Shown here piece after piece: positions 17,910-25,911 of a DNA stretch of 64,000 nt. The position numbers and the translations under genes are program-made. Where the stretch lies: assembly GCF_019145375.1 (NCBI RefSeq), contig NZ_JAHSTX010000001.1, positions 1,959,001-2,023,000 on the forward strand, written 5' to 3'. Numbering within the stretch: the first letter of the stretch is position 1; the number at the start of each line of letters is the position of its first letter. The notes under the pieces are model-generated. The model had not been told where the DNA came from. It was given only the letters and a program-made list of their open reading frames with translations, and searched no databases. The stretch is from Pseudomonas triticicola. Lineage in GTDB: Bacteria; Pseudomonadota; Gammaproteobacteria; Pseudomonadales; Pseudomonadaceae.

Positions 17910-19283
17910 TCAGTGCCCGGTTTCGTCGGCCAGGGTTGGCTGCGGCCCCGGTTGATCCTGCTGCGGCGGTTCGCGCAACAGACGCAGCAATACCCAAAGG
18001 CCAATGGCGAAAATCAGCAGATAGAACAGCAGAATCAGCCACGTCGACCCGACCACTTGAGCCCTGGACACTGATGACAGACTGTCCGCCGTGCGCATCA
18101 ATCCGTAAACCGTAAACGGCTGTCGCCCCACTTCGGTGACGACCCAGCCGCTGAGCATCGCCAGGAACCCGGCCGGCGCCAGCAGCACGCACGCGCCCAG
18201 CCAGCGACGCGCCGTGTACAGGCGATTACGTCGGCGCAGGATCAGGCTGACCACACCCTGCCCAAGCATCAACAGCCCCAGCCCGACCATCAGTCGGAAC
18301 GCGAAAAACACCGGCGGCACGGGCGGGATGTCCTCAGGCGGGAACTCATCAAGCGCGGCGATGGTGCTGGTCAGGTCATGCTGCAGGTACAGGGAACCAA
18401 TGCGCGGAATCGCCACTTCCCAGTGGTTGCGGCGCTCTTGCATATCCGGCCATGCGAACAGCCGCAGTGGCTCCCCCGCGCCTTCTGGCGGGCGCGTCCA
18501 TGAGCCTTCGATGGCCGCCACTTTCTGCGGCTGGGCGTGCAAACTGTGCCGGCCATGCAGATCGCCGACAACAATCTGCACCGGCATCAGCAGCGCAATC
18601 ACCCACAGCGCCATGGAAAATTGCAGGCGAGCGCGCGGGTTTTCCCGGGCCTGGCGCAATTGCCAGGCGCTGATCCCGGCAATCAGCGTCGCGCTGCCGA
18701 TGAACACGGCGAGCAACATATGCGCCAAGCGATAGGGAAACGAGGGATTGAAGATGATCGCCCACCAATCCTCGGCGAGGAAACGCCCGTCGGCGCCAAT
18801 CGAATAGCCGGCGGGGGTCTGCATCCACGAGTTGGCAGAAAGAATCCAGAACGCGCTGATCAGCGAGCCCACCGCCACCGCGCAAGTGGCGAAAAAATGC
18901 AGGCGCGGACCGACCTTTTTCAGACCGAAGAGCATGATGCCGAGAAAACCCGCTTCGATGAAAAACGCTGCCATCACCTCATAGAACATCAACGGGCCGA
19001 GGACATCACCGGCCTGCACCGACAGCCGCGACCAGTTCAGGCCGAACTGATACTCCAGAATCAACCCCGACGCCGTGCCCACCGCGACATTGAGAGCAAA
19101 CACCTTGAGCCAGTAGCGATAGACATCCAGATAAACCTGACGCCCGGTCCTCAACCACGACGCTTCCAGCACCATGAGGAAATGCGCCAGACCGATGCTG
19201 AACGCCGCCAGCACGATGTGAAAGCTGATCGTGATCGCGAACTGGGCGCGGGCCGCCATCAGGGCGGAATCAACAGGCTCCAT
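17910..19283 (-). CDS. cioA: Cytochrome bd-type (cyanide-insensitive) quinol oxidase subunit I
   Basis: A 457-residue CydA/CioA homologue with a His at position 22 (ISFHIVLA), matching the high-spin haem ligand, and a second His in YRLAHML. The Q-loop is short, as in cyanide-insensitive oxidases. The quinol-site segment reads GWVVTEVGRQPF, where most CydA proteins have GRQPW, a conservative change. It conserves energy at the inner membrane while tolerating cyanide, nitric oxide and low oxygen. First gene of cioAB; the glyoxalase-like gene upstream ends only three bases before it, so a longer transcript is possible. Confidence 0.94.
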   Translation of the reverse strand: MEPVDSALMAARAQFAITISFHIVLAAFSIGLAHFLMVLEASWLRTGRQVYLDVYRYWLKVFALNVAVGTASGLILEYQFGLNWSRLSVQAGDVLGPLMFYEVMAAFFIEAGFLGIMLFGLKKVGPRLHFFATCAVAVGSLISAFWILSANSWMQTPAGYSIGADGRFLAEDWWAIIFNPSFPYRLAHMLLAVFIGSATLIAGISAWQLRQARENPRARLQFSMALWVIALLMPVQIVVGDLHGRHSLHAQPQKVAAIEGSWTRPPEGAGEPLRLFAWPDMQERRNHWEVAIPRIGSLYLQHDLTSTIAALDEFPPEDIPPVPPVFFAFRLMVGLGLLMLGQGVVSLILRRRNRLYTARRWLGACVLLAPAGFLAMLSGWVVTEVGRQPFTVYGLMRTADSLSSVSRAQVVGSTWLILLFYLLIFAIGLWVLLRLLREPPQQDQPGPQPTLADETGH

Positions 19284-19286
19284 CCA

Positions 19287-19676
19287 TCAGCCGCTGTAGA
19301 ACACAGCAAGCTTGTTGCCTTCGGGATCGCGCAGATAGGCCACGTAAAAGTCCGGCGTATAGGCCTCGCGAGTGCCAGGCGCGCCTTCGTCGCTACCGCC
19401 ATGGTCGAGCCCGGCCTTGTGCACCTGATCAACCTTGTGCCGCGAGTCGGCGCGGAACGCCGGCATCATGCCGTTGCCCGGAGTTGCCGGCTGGTCATTG
19501 AAAGGCTTTGAAATGTGCACACTGCCGGGGCCGTTGGACTTGTCGGCGCAATCGGGCAGGTAAAAACAATAGTGTTCCTCGCGATCATGCCGGTAGCCAA
19601 GCGGTGTCAGGATCGCCTTGTAGAAAACCGCCGAACGCTCGACATCGTTGGCGCCGATAAACAGATAACTGAGCAT
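19287..19676 (-). CDS. VOC (glyoxalase/bleomycin resistance) superfamily protein
   Basis: A 129-residue protein with the betaalphabetabetabeta layout of the vicinal oxygen chelate fold. It begins MLSYLFIGANDVERSAVFY and ends with the YLRDPEGNKLAVFY strand that usually carries a metal-binding Glu or its neighbour. GGAGGA stands seven bases before the ATG. Substrate unknown; the group includes lactoylglutathione lyase-like proteins of uncertain role. Confidence 0.85.
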   Translation of the reverse strand: MLSYLFIGANDVERSAVFYKAILTPLGYRHDREEHYCFYLPDCADKSNGPGSVHISKPFNDQPATPGNGMMPAFRADSRHKVDQVHKAGLDHGGSDEGAPGTREAYTPDFYVAYLRDPEGNKLAVFYSG

Positions 19677-19699
19677 GGGATGTCCTCCGATGGCAGCTG

Positions 19700-19915
19700 T
19701 CAGCGCTGTGGCTGTTCCTCGTTCAGGGTGAAAACGTTGCCGGCGTCACGCACCAACTGGCGCCATTCGGCACTGGTGATCAGGCCTTGCTCCTCCATCA
19801 GATCTGCAGCTTTGAGCAGTTCGTCGTACTGCTGTTCGGGATCCAGATCGGCCTCGGTCTGCTCCGCCATTTTGCGCCATGCCGCCAGTGATGCCTTTTT
19901 TTGCTGATCGAACAT
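19700..19915 (-). CDS. Small acidic helical protein, function unknown
   Basis: A 71-residue protein (MFDQQKKASLAAWRKMAEQ...) rich in charged helix-forming residues, with a short hairpin-like EEQGLITSAEWRQL segment that resembles SHOCT-type oligomerisation motifs. AGGAGA lies eight bases before the ATG. It precedes the VOC gene by 23 bp and is probably cotranscribed with it. Confidence 0.68.
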   Translation of the reverse strand: MFDQQKKASLAAWRKMAEQTEADLDPEQQYDELLKAADLMEEQGLITSAEWRQLVRDAGNVFTLNEEQPQR

Positions 19916-20054
19916 ACGGGTATCTCCTGAGGACTTACCCGGTAGAAAAATCAGCGCGACAGAGGTTCAGGTCAGACGACGGATGGAGTTGTCCTCACCG
20001 GAACGGCATGTCGACATCAGCGCATGCGTCAGCGGCAAGGGTCGGTTGGCGCCG

Positions 20055-21578
20055 TCACACATGCTCCTCGACGCGCTCGGTGCGCTGCGCATGTTCTGCC
20101 CATTCAATCGCATCCGCGCAGCAGAACGCATGTCGACCATTGATTTCCAGCGCTGAGGTGAAGAAAAACTGCCCGACCGTGAGTTCGCCCACGGCATGGA
20201 TCTGTCGGGCAGCGCCGGTACGGCCGATCAGGCAGTAGTTGTCAGGGTCAACGCAGATCCCGCCCATCGGATGAGGTGTGGCCGCACCGCTGCCGATCAG
20301 CGACGTCAGCAAGGCTGAATCCAGCCTGTGCGCATCCCTGGGAAAACCCGTGGCATGGATCAGCCGATCGTAGGCATGTTCCCAGCCTGCCCCACGCAGA
20401 ATCAGCCCTTGGGAGTCAACCGGTTGGGGCGCGGCGAACGCTCCGCTGACAAACTCCAGTTGGCCGCTGCGTAGATAAGCGAGGATCTTGCGCGCGTTTT
20501 CCGTCGGGATGGAAACCCGATACGCCATGAAAAAGCTGAAGTACTCGCTCATGAAGCGGGCTTGTGCAGTGTCGTCCAGCGCCTGCCAGAGATGCTCGAC
20601 GAAGCCGTTGGTGGCGTAGAGGATCGCCTGCCACAGCCGCGGCGCCTGCGAAACCTGGATCTCGTGCTCGATAAAACTGACGATATCCGTCGGCGGCGCT
20701 GGCAAAGGGATCACCGCGCTGCTCGACGCCGGATCATGGGCGGCCAGTTCCTTGCGAAACAGCGCGACCAGATCACTGATCTGCAATGGCCCGTGTTGCG
20801 CAACCAGCGCGCGCACGCCCTCACGCGTCAGGTGCCTGAGTTCGACACGCTCCTGGGTGCCTCGCACCACTGGAAAATAGCCGCTGCGCGAATGCATGCG
20901 AATCGGCCCGCGATGACCGCCCTCGATCAAGGCAATGACCGTATCGATAGCGCTGAGCCGCGCACCGATCACAGCCACGCGCTCGTGGGGAGCAATCGTT
21001 TCGAGCAAACGGGAGACCGGATAAGGCGTTGTCAGCACACGCTCGTCGCAACGCTCCGGGTCCTTTTTCCCGCCCAGAGGGCCACAGAACAGAAAGACCT
21101 TCTGCGTAGCGATGCTGACGCCACAACGGGTGCGCACGGTTTCACTGCCGTCGATGAAATCGATGGCGCAGACCTCGGCATTGATCAGCACAATCTGACA
21201 GCCCAATGACGCGCCGCGCAGGACGAGCTTGCGTACCTGGTCTTTCAGGTACAGGCCAAACAAGGCACGGGGCGCAAAACTGTCCGCTTCTGGTTCGAAG
21301 CCGGCAAAGGCCGGGCGCCAGGCGGCGGGATATGCCAGCAGCCATTGCAGGAAATGCCCCGGCAGGTGCGGATACGGCGAGATGTACGCAGTTTTGGTAT
21401 TGAGGATATTGCTCGGCAGGTCCGCCTCGTAAGCGGCGCCATGACCGAACGCTTCGCGTTTCTCGAAAAGGTACACCGTCCCCGCTGGCGCGCTGCGTTC
21501 GGCCACGCGATCGAGATGACGCTGCAGGAAGGCGATAGCCGTCGCGCCGCAGCCGACGATTGCAAAAGCATGCTTCAT
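20055..21578 (-). CDS. FAD/NAD(P)-binding oxidoreductase (NAD_binding_9 type)
   Basis: About 507 residues; ATG 21578 has AAGGA nine bases upstream. The N-terminus carries the FAD Rossmann motif IVGCGATAIAFL, and ERVAVIGARLSAIDTV forms a second nucleotide motif near residue 200. IHATGFPRD near 420 is the ATG motif seen in flavoprotein monooxygenases. Proteins of this fold include N-hydroxylating and ring-hydroxylating enzymes, but most are uncharacterised. It is the last gene of the eight-gene operon and would supply an oxidation step, possibly N-hydroxylation (inference). No further minus-strand gene of the operon follows within 130 bp. Confidence 0.8.
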   Translation of the reverse strand: MKHAFAIVGCGATAIAFLQRHLDRVAERSAPAGTVYLFEKREAFGHGAAYEADLPSNILNTKTAYISPYPHLPGHFLQWLLAYPAAWRPAFAGFEPEADSFAPRALFGLYLKDQVRKLVLRGASLGCQIVLINAEVCAIDFIDGSETVRTRCGVSIATQKVFLFCGPLGGKKDPERCDERVLTTPYPVSRLLETIAPHERVAVIGARLSAIDTVIALIEGGHRGPIRMHSRSGYFPVVRGTQERVELRHLTREGVRALVAQHGPLQISDLVALFRKELAAHDPASSSAVIPLPAPPTDIVSFIEHEIQVSQAPRLWQAILYATNGFVEHLWQALDDTAQARFMSEYFSFFMAYRVSIPTENARKILAYLRSGQLEFVSGAFAAPQPVDSQGLILRGAGWEHAYDRLIHATGFPRDAHRLDSALLTSLIGSGAATPHPMGGICVDPDNYCLIGRTGAARQIHAVGELTVGQFFFTSALEINGRHAFCCADAIEWAEHAQRTERVEEHV

Positions 21579-21628
21579 CAAGATATTTCCTTGTCTGGAA
21601 CCGCATCCTTACGTTGCAGCCAAGCGCT

Positions 21629-22816
21629 TCAAGCGATGGCTGTGAGGCATTCCTTGAGGCGCAATGCCCCGGTTTTCACCTGCTCGGTATCGCCGGAGTA
21701 CGACAGTCGCACGTGCCCCGCAGCGCCGAAGAAACTGCCGGGGATCAGCGCCACGCCGTACTCCTCCAGCAACAGCGTACAGAACGTTTCGTCATCGCTG
21801 ATCAGCTTGCCGCGCAGCGACTTGCCCAGCGCCGGGCGGATGTCCATGAACAGATAGAACGCTCCCGCCGGCACGCAAAAGTTCAGATGCGGCGTGCCTT
21901 GCAAAATCGTCAGCAGTGTCTGCCGCTGCTGCGCCAGCCGCTCTCTTGCCGCCAGGGAAAAAGCCTGGTCGCCGTTGAACGCCGCCGCCGCGGCCGCTGC
22001 TGGAATCGGTGGCAGGTTGGAAATCGAATTCGAGTTGAGGGTGGTCACGGCCGCCGCAACCCGTTCATCCGCCGCCATCAAACCGACGCGCCAGCCGGGC
22101 ATGCCATACATTTTCGAAACACTGTCGATCTTGATGATCCGGTCCCTCAAGTCCGGAGCGACCGACAGCAGGCTCGGGCACGTCGGCATGTCATAGACGA
22201 AGCGCTGATAAACATCGTCGGAGATGATCCAGACGTCTTTCTCACGCAGCACTTCGGCCAGCGCGCCCAACTCCTGCGCCGTATACACCGCGCCGGTCGG
22301 GTTGCCCGGCGAGTTGAGCAGCACCACGCGCACCGAGTCCGACAGCGCTTCTTCGAGGACTTGCGCGGTCATCTTGAAGCCGGTCTGCGCGGTGCAGGCC
22401 ACATCGACCACGCCGGCGCCGACCAGCTCGGCAATGTCGAAATAGGTCGGCCAGCAAGGGCTGGCGACGAGGATATGGTCGCCGGGACAAATGATCGCGC
22501 GCAACACACTGAACAGCAGATGCTTGGCACCGAGGCCGGCGACCAGGTTGGTCTCAGCGTAAAAGTCAAAACCCTGCCGGTGCAAATAGCCCTTGTACGC
22601 CGCGAGCAATGCCGCATCGCCCTGGCTCGAACCGTATCCGCCGCTGTGTTCGCCGGCGGCTTTGACGGCCGCCTCGATGATATGCGCCGCGGGCAGAAAA
22701 CCCGGTACGCCGACGCCCAGGTCGATGACCGGCCGTGACATCTCGCGAACTTTTTGCACCACCCCGAGGATCGGGCAAAACCGTGCGAACTCCAGATCTG
22801 GTGAAAGACCGGGCAT
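21629..22816 (-). CDS. Fold-type I aminotransferase (class I/II, PLP)
   Basis: A 395-residue protein; ATG 22816 is preceded by AAGGAGA nine bases upstream. It contains NSPGNPTGAVY, the Asp200-Asp-Val-Tyr (ISDDVY) element, and SVSKMYGMPGWRVG with the PLP-binding Lys235. The C-terminal HVRLSYS carries the substrate-carboxylate Arg. It transfers an amino group between an amino acid and a 2-oxo acid. It starts 17 bases after the aldehyde dehydrogenase homologue and next to an aldolase that forms or cleaves 4-hydroxy-2-oxo acids. It may therefore aminate a 4-hydroxy-2-oxo acid to a gamma-hydroxy amino acid (inference). Confidence 0.9.
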   Translation of the reverse strand: MPGLSPDLEFARFCPILGVVQKVREMSRPVIDLGVGVPGFLPAAHIIEAAVKAAGEHSGGYGSSQGDAALLAAYKGYLHRQGFDFYAETNLVAGLGAKHLLFSVLRAIICPGDHILVASPCWPTYFDIAELVGAGVVDVACTAQTGFKMTAQVLEEALSDSVRVVLLNSPGNPTGAVYTAQELGALAEVLREKDVWIISDDVYQRFVYDMPTCPSLLSVAPDLRDRIIKIDSVSKMYGMPGWRVGLMAADERVAAAVTTLNSNSISNLPPIPAAAAAAAFNGDQAFSLAARERLAQQRQTLLTILQGTPHLNFCVPAGAFYLFMDIRPALGKSLRGKLISDDETFCTLLLEEYGVALIPGSFFGAAGHVRLSYSGDTEQVKTGALRLKECLTAIA

Positions 22817-22833
22817 GGACAGATCTCCTTGGG

Positions 22834-23712
22834 TCAGGCTGCGCATTCGGCCACACGGCCACGCGCCATGAGCACAGCCATATGCGTGGCCGTCGCCGTA
22901 ATGATGTCGAGGTTGCCGGCACTTGGATCGAGGAAATCCCCTGCCCCTTCGACCCGCACCATGGTGAACAGACGCCCTTCGCTGTAATGCAGATCGACAA
23001 TTACCTGGTAACCCGGTACAGCCGATTGCACCTGCGCCACCGCACGCTCGATCTCTCGCCGGGTGGCGGGCAGATCGACGTGTTCGATCAACGCCGACAC
23101 AGCGGTCTGCATGTAGACGTTGGGCTTGGCCGGGTTGATATTGAGGATCGCTTTGACGCTGTTGCACCCGGTGAAATGGCTCAGAGCGTTTTCCGTGGTG
23201 GTGATGTAGTTGCTCAGGTTGCGCCGCGTGGCAGGTCCGGCACTTTGCGCACTGATCGAGGACACCACCTCGATATAGCGCACACCCGGATTGGCCCGGG
23301 CAATCGCGGCGGCGAGCGGAATCGAAGCCTGGCCGCCGCAGGTGATCATGTTGATGTTGTTGGCGTCGGCCAGCGCTACGCCATTGAGTGACGGCACGCA
23401 GAGTACGCCCAGAGACGCCGGGGTCAGATTGATGATCGCTTTGCCGGCCTCGATCAGGCGCGGCGCATGTGCTTCATGGTCCGCGGCCGAAGTCGCATCG
23501 AACACCACGTCGAAATCGTTGATGCGCGCAAACAGTCCGTCGATGCCGTCCGCCGTGGTCGACACACCGCGTTCGCGGGCGAAGGCCAGGCCTGAAGAGC
23601 TCAACGAGCGGCCGGCGACCACCGTGCACTCCAGTTCCGGATGGGCCAGTACCTTGCAGAGAATGTCGCAGCCGATATTGCCGCTGCCGATGATGGCGAT
23701 TTTCAAAGTCAT
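22834..23712 (-). CDS. Acylating acetaldehyde dehydrogenase homologue (MhpF/DmpF family)
   Basis: A 292-residue protein with the NAD motif IIGSGNIGCD (7-16) and the active-site segment TCGGQASIP, with nucleophile Cys125. It carries the conserved SISAQSAGPATRRN and INPAKP segments of the family. These enzymes convert an aldehyde to its acyl-CoA, fed through a channel from the partner aldolase. GGAG lies six bases before the start, and the gene begins 14 bases after the aldolase stop. The pair is kept, but no catechol ring-cleavage genes are nearby, so its role here is probably not meta-cleavage catabolism. Confidence 0.88.
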   Translation of the reverse strand: MTLKIAIIGSGNIGCDILCKVLAHPELECTVVAGRSLSSSGLAFARERGVSTTADGIDGLFARINDFDVVFDATSAADHEAHAPRLIEAGKAIINLTPASLGVLCVPSLNGVALADANNINMITCGGQASIPLAAAIARANPGVRYIEVVSSISAQSAGPATRRNLSNYITTTENALSHFTGCNSVKAILNINPAKPNVYMQTAVSALIEHVDLPATRREIERAVAQVQSAVPGYQVIVDLHYSEGRLFTMVRVEGAGDFLDPSAGNLDIITATATHMAVLMARGRVAECAA

Positions 23713-23726
23713 TTGGAGCTCCGGAT

Positions 23727-24734
23727 TCAGGCGACGACGGATTGAGACAGACGGCTGGCGACCGAGATGATCAGATCTTCCTGGCCGGCCACGGCGTTGC
23801 AGCGAGCCAGTTCCTCATAGATCCGGCGCGGCTCGACCTGGAACTCGGACGCTGCCCGCGCCACGTGTTTTTCAAAACCACTGCAGACGCCATAAAGCCC
23901 GCTGATGAGGTTGGCCGTTTTGACCACGGTCGGAGTTTTCACCGGAGTGAAATCTGCGAGATCGTCAACCGCCCGACACAAGTCGAAGACATTCACACCC
24001 GTGTCGAACTGATAGCGTTCGAGCACTGCGCAGAGCACTTCCAGCTGAGTGTTGCCGGCGCCCGCACCGAAGCCGCGCATGCAGCCATCAATGATCGTCG
24101 CGCCGGCCTGCGCCGCCGCCAGCGAGTTGGCGATGGCCAGCCCGAGGTTGTTGTGGCCGTGAAAGCCCACGGGAATGTCGAGCTCGCGGACCAGCAGAGC
24201 GATTTTCTCGCGGGTGCTGTCGGGGTCGAAATGTCCGGCCGAGTCCATCAGCACCAAGGCATTGGCGCCGTAGCGTTGCTGTTTCAAAGCCTCTTCGAGC
24301 AAGGTCGACGCGCTGGCCATGTGGGTCATCATCAACACCCCATGGACGAACGCACCTTTACTGCGCGCGTGCTCGATATAACTCTCGGTGACGCTCGCCT
24401 CGGTGCAGTGCGAGGCAATGCGCAACACCTCGACGCCGATGCTCAGCGCGGTGTCGATGTCGCTCAGCCGCGAAAACCCCGGAATCATGTGCACGCCCAG
24501 CCGAGTGTGCGTGAGGTTGGCGCGCGCGGTTTCCAGCATCTGCACGTCGCTGTGGCGCGCCAGTCCCAGTTGCAGCGAGGATGCGCCGAGGCCGTTGCCA
24601 TGGCCGACTTCGACCACGCTCAGGCCGCAGCCATCGACCGCGCGACAGTAAGCGGCGATGTCTTCCAGGCTCAACGAATGGGAGACCGCGTGATTTCCGT
24701 CGCGCAGCGTTGGGTCGTGAATGGCAATACTCAT
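23727..24734 (-). CDS. 4-hydroxy-2-oxovalerate aldolase homologue (DmpG/MhpE family)
   Basis: A 335-residue TIM-barrel protein. It has Arg11-Asp12 and His15 in TLRDGNHAV, the metal ligands His192 and His194 in GFHGHNNLG and the C-terminal communication domain with AGQEDLI. The segment that in characterised members reads GYAGVYSSF is GLYGVCSGF here, so the second tyrosine, likely the catalytic one, is Cys284. HGDGL is HGNGL. The family cleaves 4-hydroxy-2-oxo acids to pyruvate and an aldehyde, reversibly. The altered residues and the cluster context suggest a changed substrate or the synthetic direction (inference). Confidence 0.86.
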   Translation of the reverse strand: MSIAIHDPTLRDGNHAVSHSLSLEDIAAYCRAVDGCGLSVVEVGHGNGLGASSLQLGLARHSDVQMLETARANLTHTRLGVHMIPGFSRLSDIDTALSIGVEVLRIASHCTEASVTESYIEHARSKGAFVHGVLMMTHMASASTLLEEALKQQRYGANALVLMDSAGHFDPDSTREKIALLVRELDIPVGFHGHNNLGLAIANSLAAAQAGATIIDGCMRGFGAGAGNTQLEVLCAVLERYQFDTGVNVFDLCRAVDDLADFTPVKTPTVVKTANLISGLYGVCSGFEKHVARAASEFQVEPRRIYEELARCNAVAGQEDLIISVASRLSQSVVA

Positions 24735-24772
24735 CGAGATCAAATCCTTGTGTATTCGAAGGGTGGTGGCGA

Positions 24773-25825
24773 TTACGGCTCGGTCTGAGGCTGGGGCAAA
24801 GGCGCGGGCTGTTCCTGGAACAGGCGCTTGGGCAGAAACACCGGCGAAACGTGGATGATCGACATGCGCACCACGTGGTTGAGCATCACGAACGCCGGGT
24901 CGAGCTTGAGCAGCAATGCGGCTGCGGTCATCACCTCGACGCCGCCCGGCACCCATGACATGAACAGGGTCAGAAACGGTTTGCCGGTCAGTTTGCTCAT
25001 CACGAACGCGACCAGCAGCGTGGTGCAGAAGGTCAGCGCAGTGACCACCAGCCCGGCGCGGATATAACGCACGACATCTTTGAAAGTGATGTCCTTGAGG
25101 CGAATACCGATCAGCCCGCCCAGCAGGATCAGCGCGATCACCGCGAACGGATCGGGCACATGCAGATTGGCCTCGGGAAAACCGACATTGACAGCGGCGG
25201 TGCACAGCAAGCCGGTCAGCATGTACGGCGCCGGGACATCGAAACGTTCCAGCAGATAGCCGGCGAGCACCGCGGCAATGGCCGGCGGTATCACGCTCAG
25301 CCAGTTATCCAGTGTGCCCAGCGCCGGTGCCACGCTATCGGCATGGCCACCGGCAATGATCGTGACCACGGCCAGCAGCGCAAGCAGGCGCACGATGTGC
25401 ACAAAAGCGATGCGTCCCGAGGCGGGCCCCTGCTCGCCCGACACCGTCATCACCGCCGCCATTGCGCCAGGAATCGAGCCCAGCAGGCTTTCGATGTGCC
25501 CCCACTTTTCCATGCGCCGCAGCCAGTTGTAGCCGACGAAGATCTGCGTGGTCATGCAAATCAGCAGGCCGACCAGAATGCTGAAGTCGGTCAACTCCCG
25601 CATCATCGACGCGGTGACAATCGAACCGACACTGATCCCCAGCAGCAGTTGCACAGTGGCCACGAAGGGATACGGCATGCGCATGCGCACCCCCAGCTTG
25701 CTCAGCGCAGTGACTGCGCAAATGGCGCCGATCAGGTCGCCGAGCGGAAACCCGGTCAGGTAACCGAGCCAGGCGCCGAACGCTGCCACCGGAATCGGAA
25801 TAAGGCTTTCAATCAGCTTGTTCAT
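24773..25825 (-). CDS. AbrB-family integral membrane protein
   Basis: A 350-residue membrane protein with about ten helices arranged as two related halves. Each half has a glycine/proline-rich stretch (LLGSIPGAMAAVMT and FMSWVPGGVEVMTAA) diagnostic of the AbrB duplication (formerly annotated as ammonia monooxygenase-like). Function in the family is poorly defined; transport or regulation has been proposed. It sits inside the operon, between the ATP-grasp and the aldolase genes, and could move the product or a precursor across the inner membrane. The C-terminal tail is proline-rich (EQPAPLPQPQ). No clear ribosome binding site. Confidence 0.87.
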   Translation of the reverse strand: MNKLIESLIPIPVAAFGAWLGYLTGFPLGDLIGAICAVTALSKLGVRMRMPYPFVATVQLLLGISVGSIVTASMMRELTDFSILVGLLICMTTQIFVGYNWLRRMEKWGHIESLLGSIPGAMAAVMTVSGEQGPASGRIAFVHIVRLLALLAVVTIIAGGHADSVAPALGTLDNWLSVIPPAIAAVLAGYLLERFDVPAPYMLTGLLCTAAVNVGFPEANLHVPDPFAVIALILLGGLIGIRLKDITFKDVVRYIRAGLVVTALTFCTTLLVAFVMSKLTGKPFLTLFMSWVPGGVEVMTAAALLLKLDPAFVMLNHVVRMSIIHVSPVFLPKRLFQEQPAPLPQPQTEP

Positions 25826-25911
25826 GGGCTATCCACTTTTCTGAAGGCGTGAGCATCCCGTCCAGCGACGGAAGTCAACGCTGTTTGATGTCGTCAGGAC
25901 ATGGGCAAGAG

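Noticed and set aside
21629..23167. Longer reading frame of the aminotransferase starting near 23167
   Set aside because: The extra N-terminus overlaps the aldehyde dehydrogenase gene; ATG 22816 has a strong AAGGAGA.
22834..24734. Aldolase and aldehyde dehydrogenase as part of aromatic meta-cleavage
   Set aside because: No dioxygenase, hydroxymuconic hydrolase or hydratase gene is nearby; the neighbours are biosynthesis-type genes.
23727..25205. Longer reading frame of the aldolase starting near 25205
   Set aside because: The extension overlaps the AbrB gene out of frame and lacks a start signal; the ATG at 24734 matches the family N-terminus.
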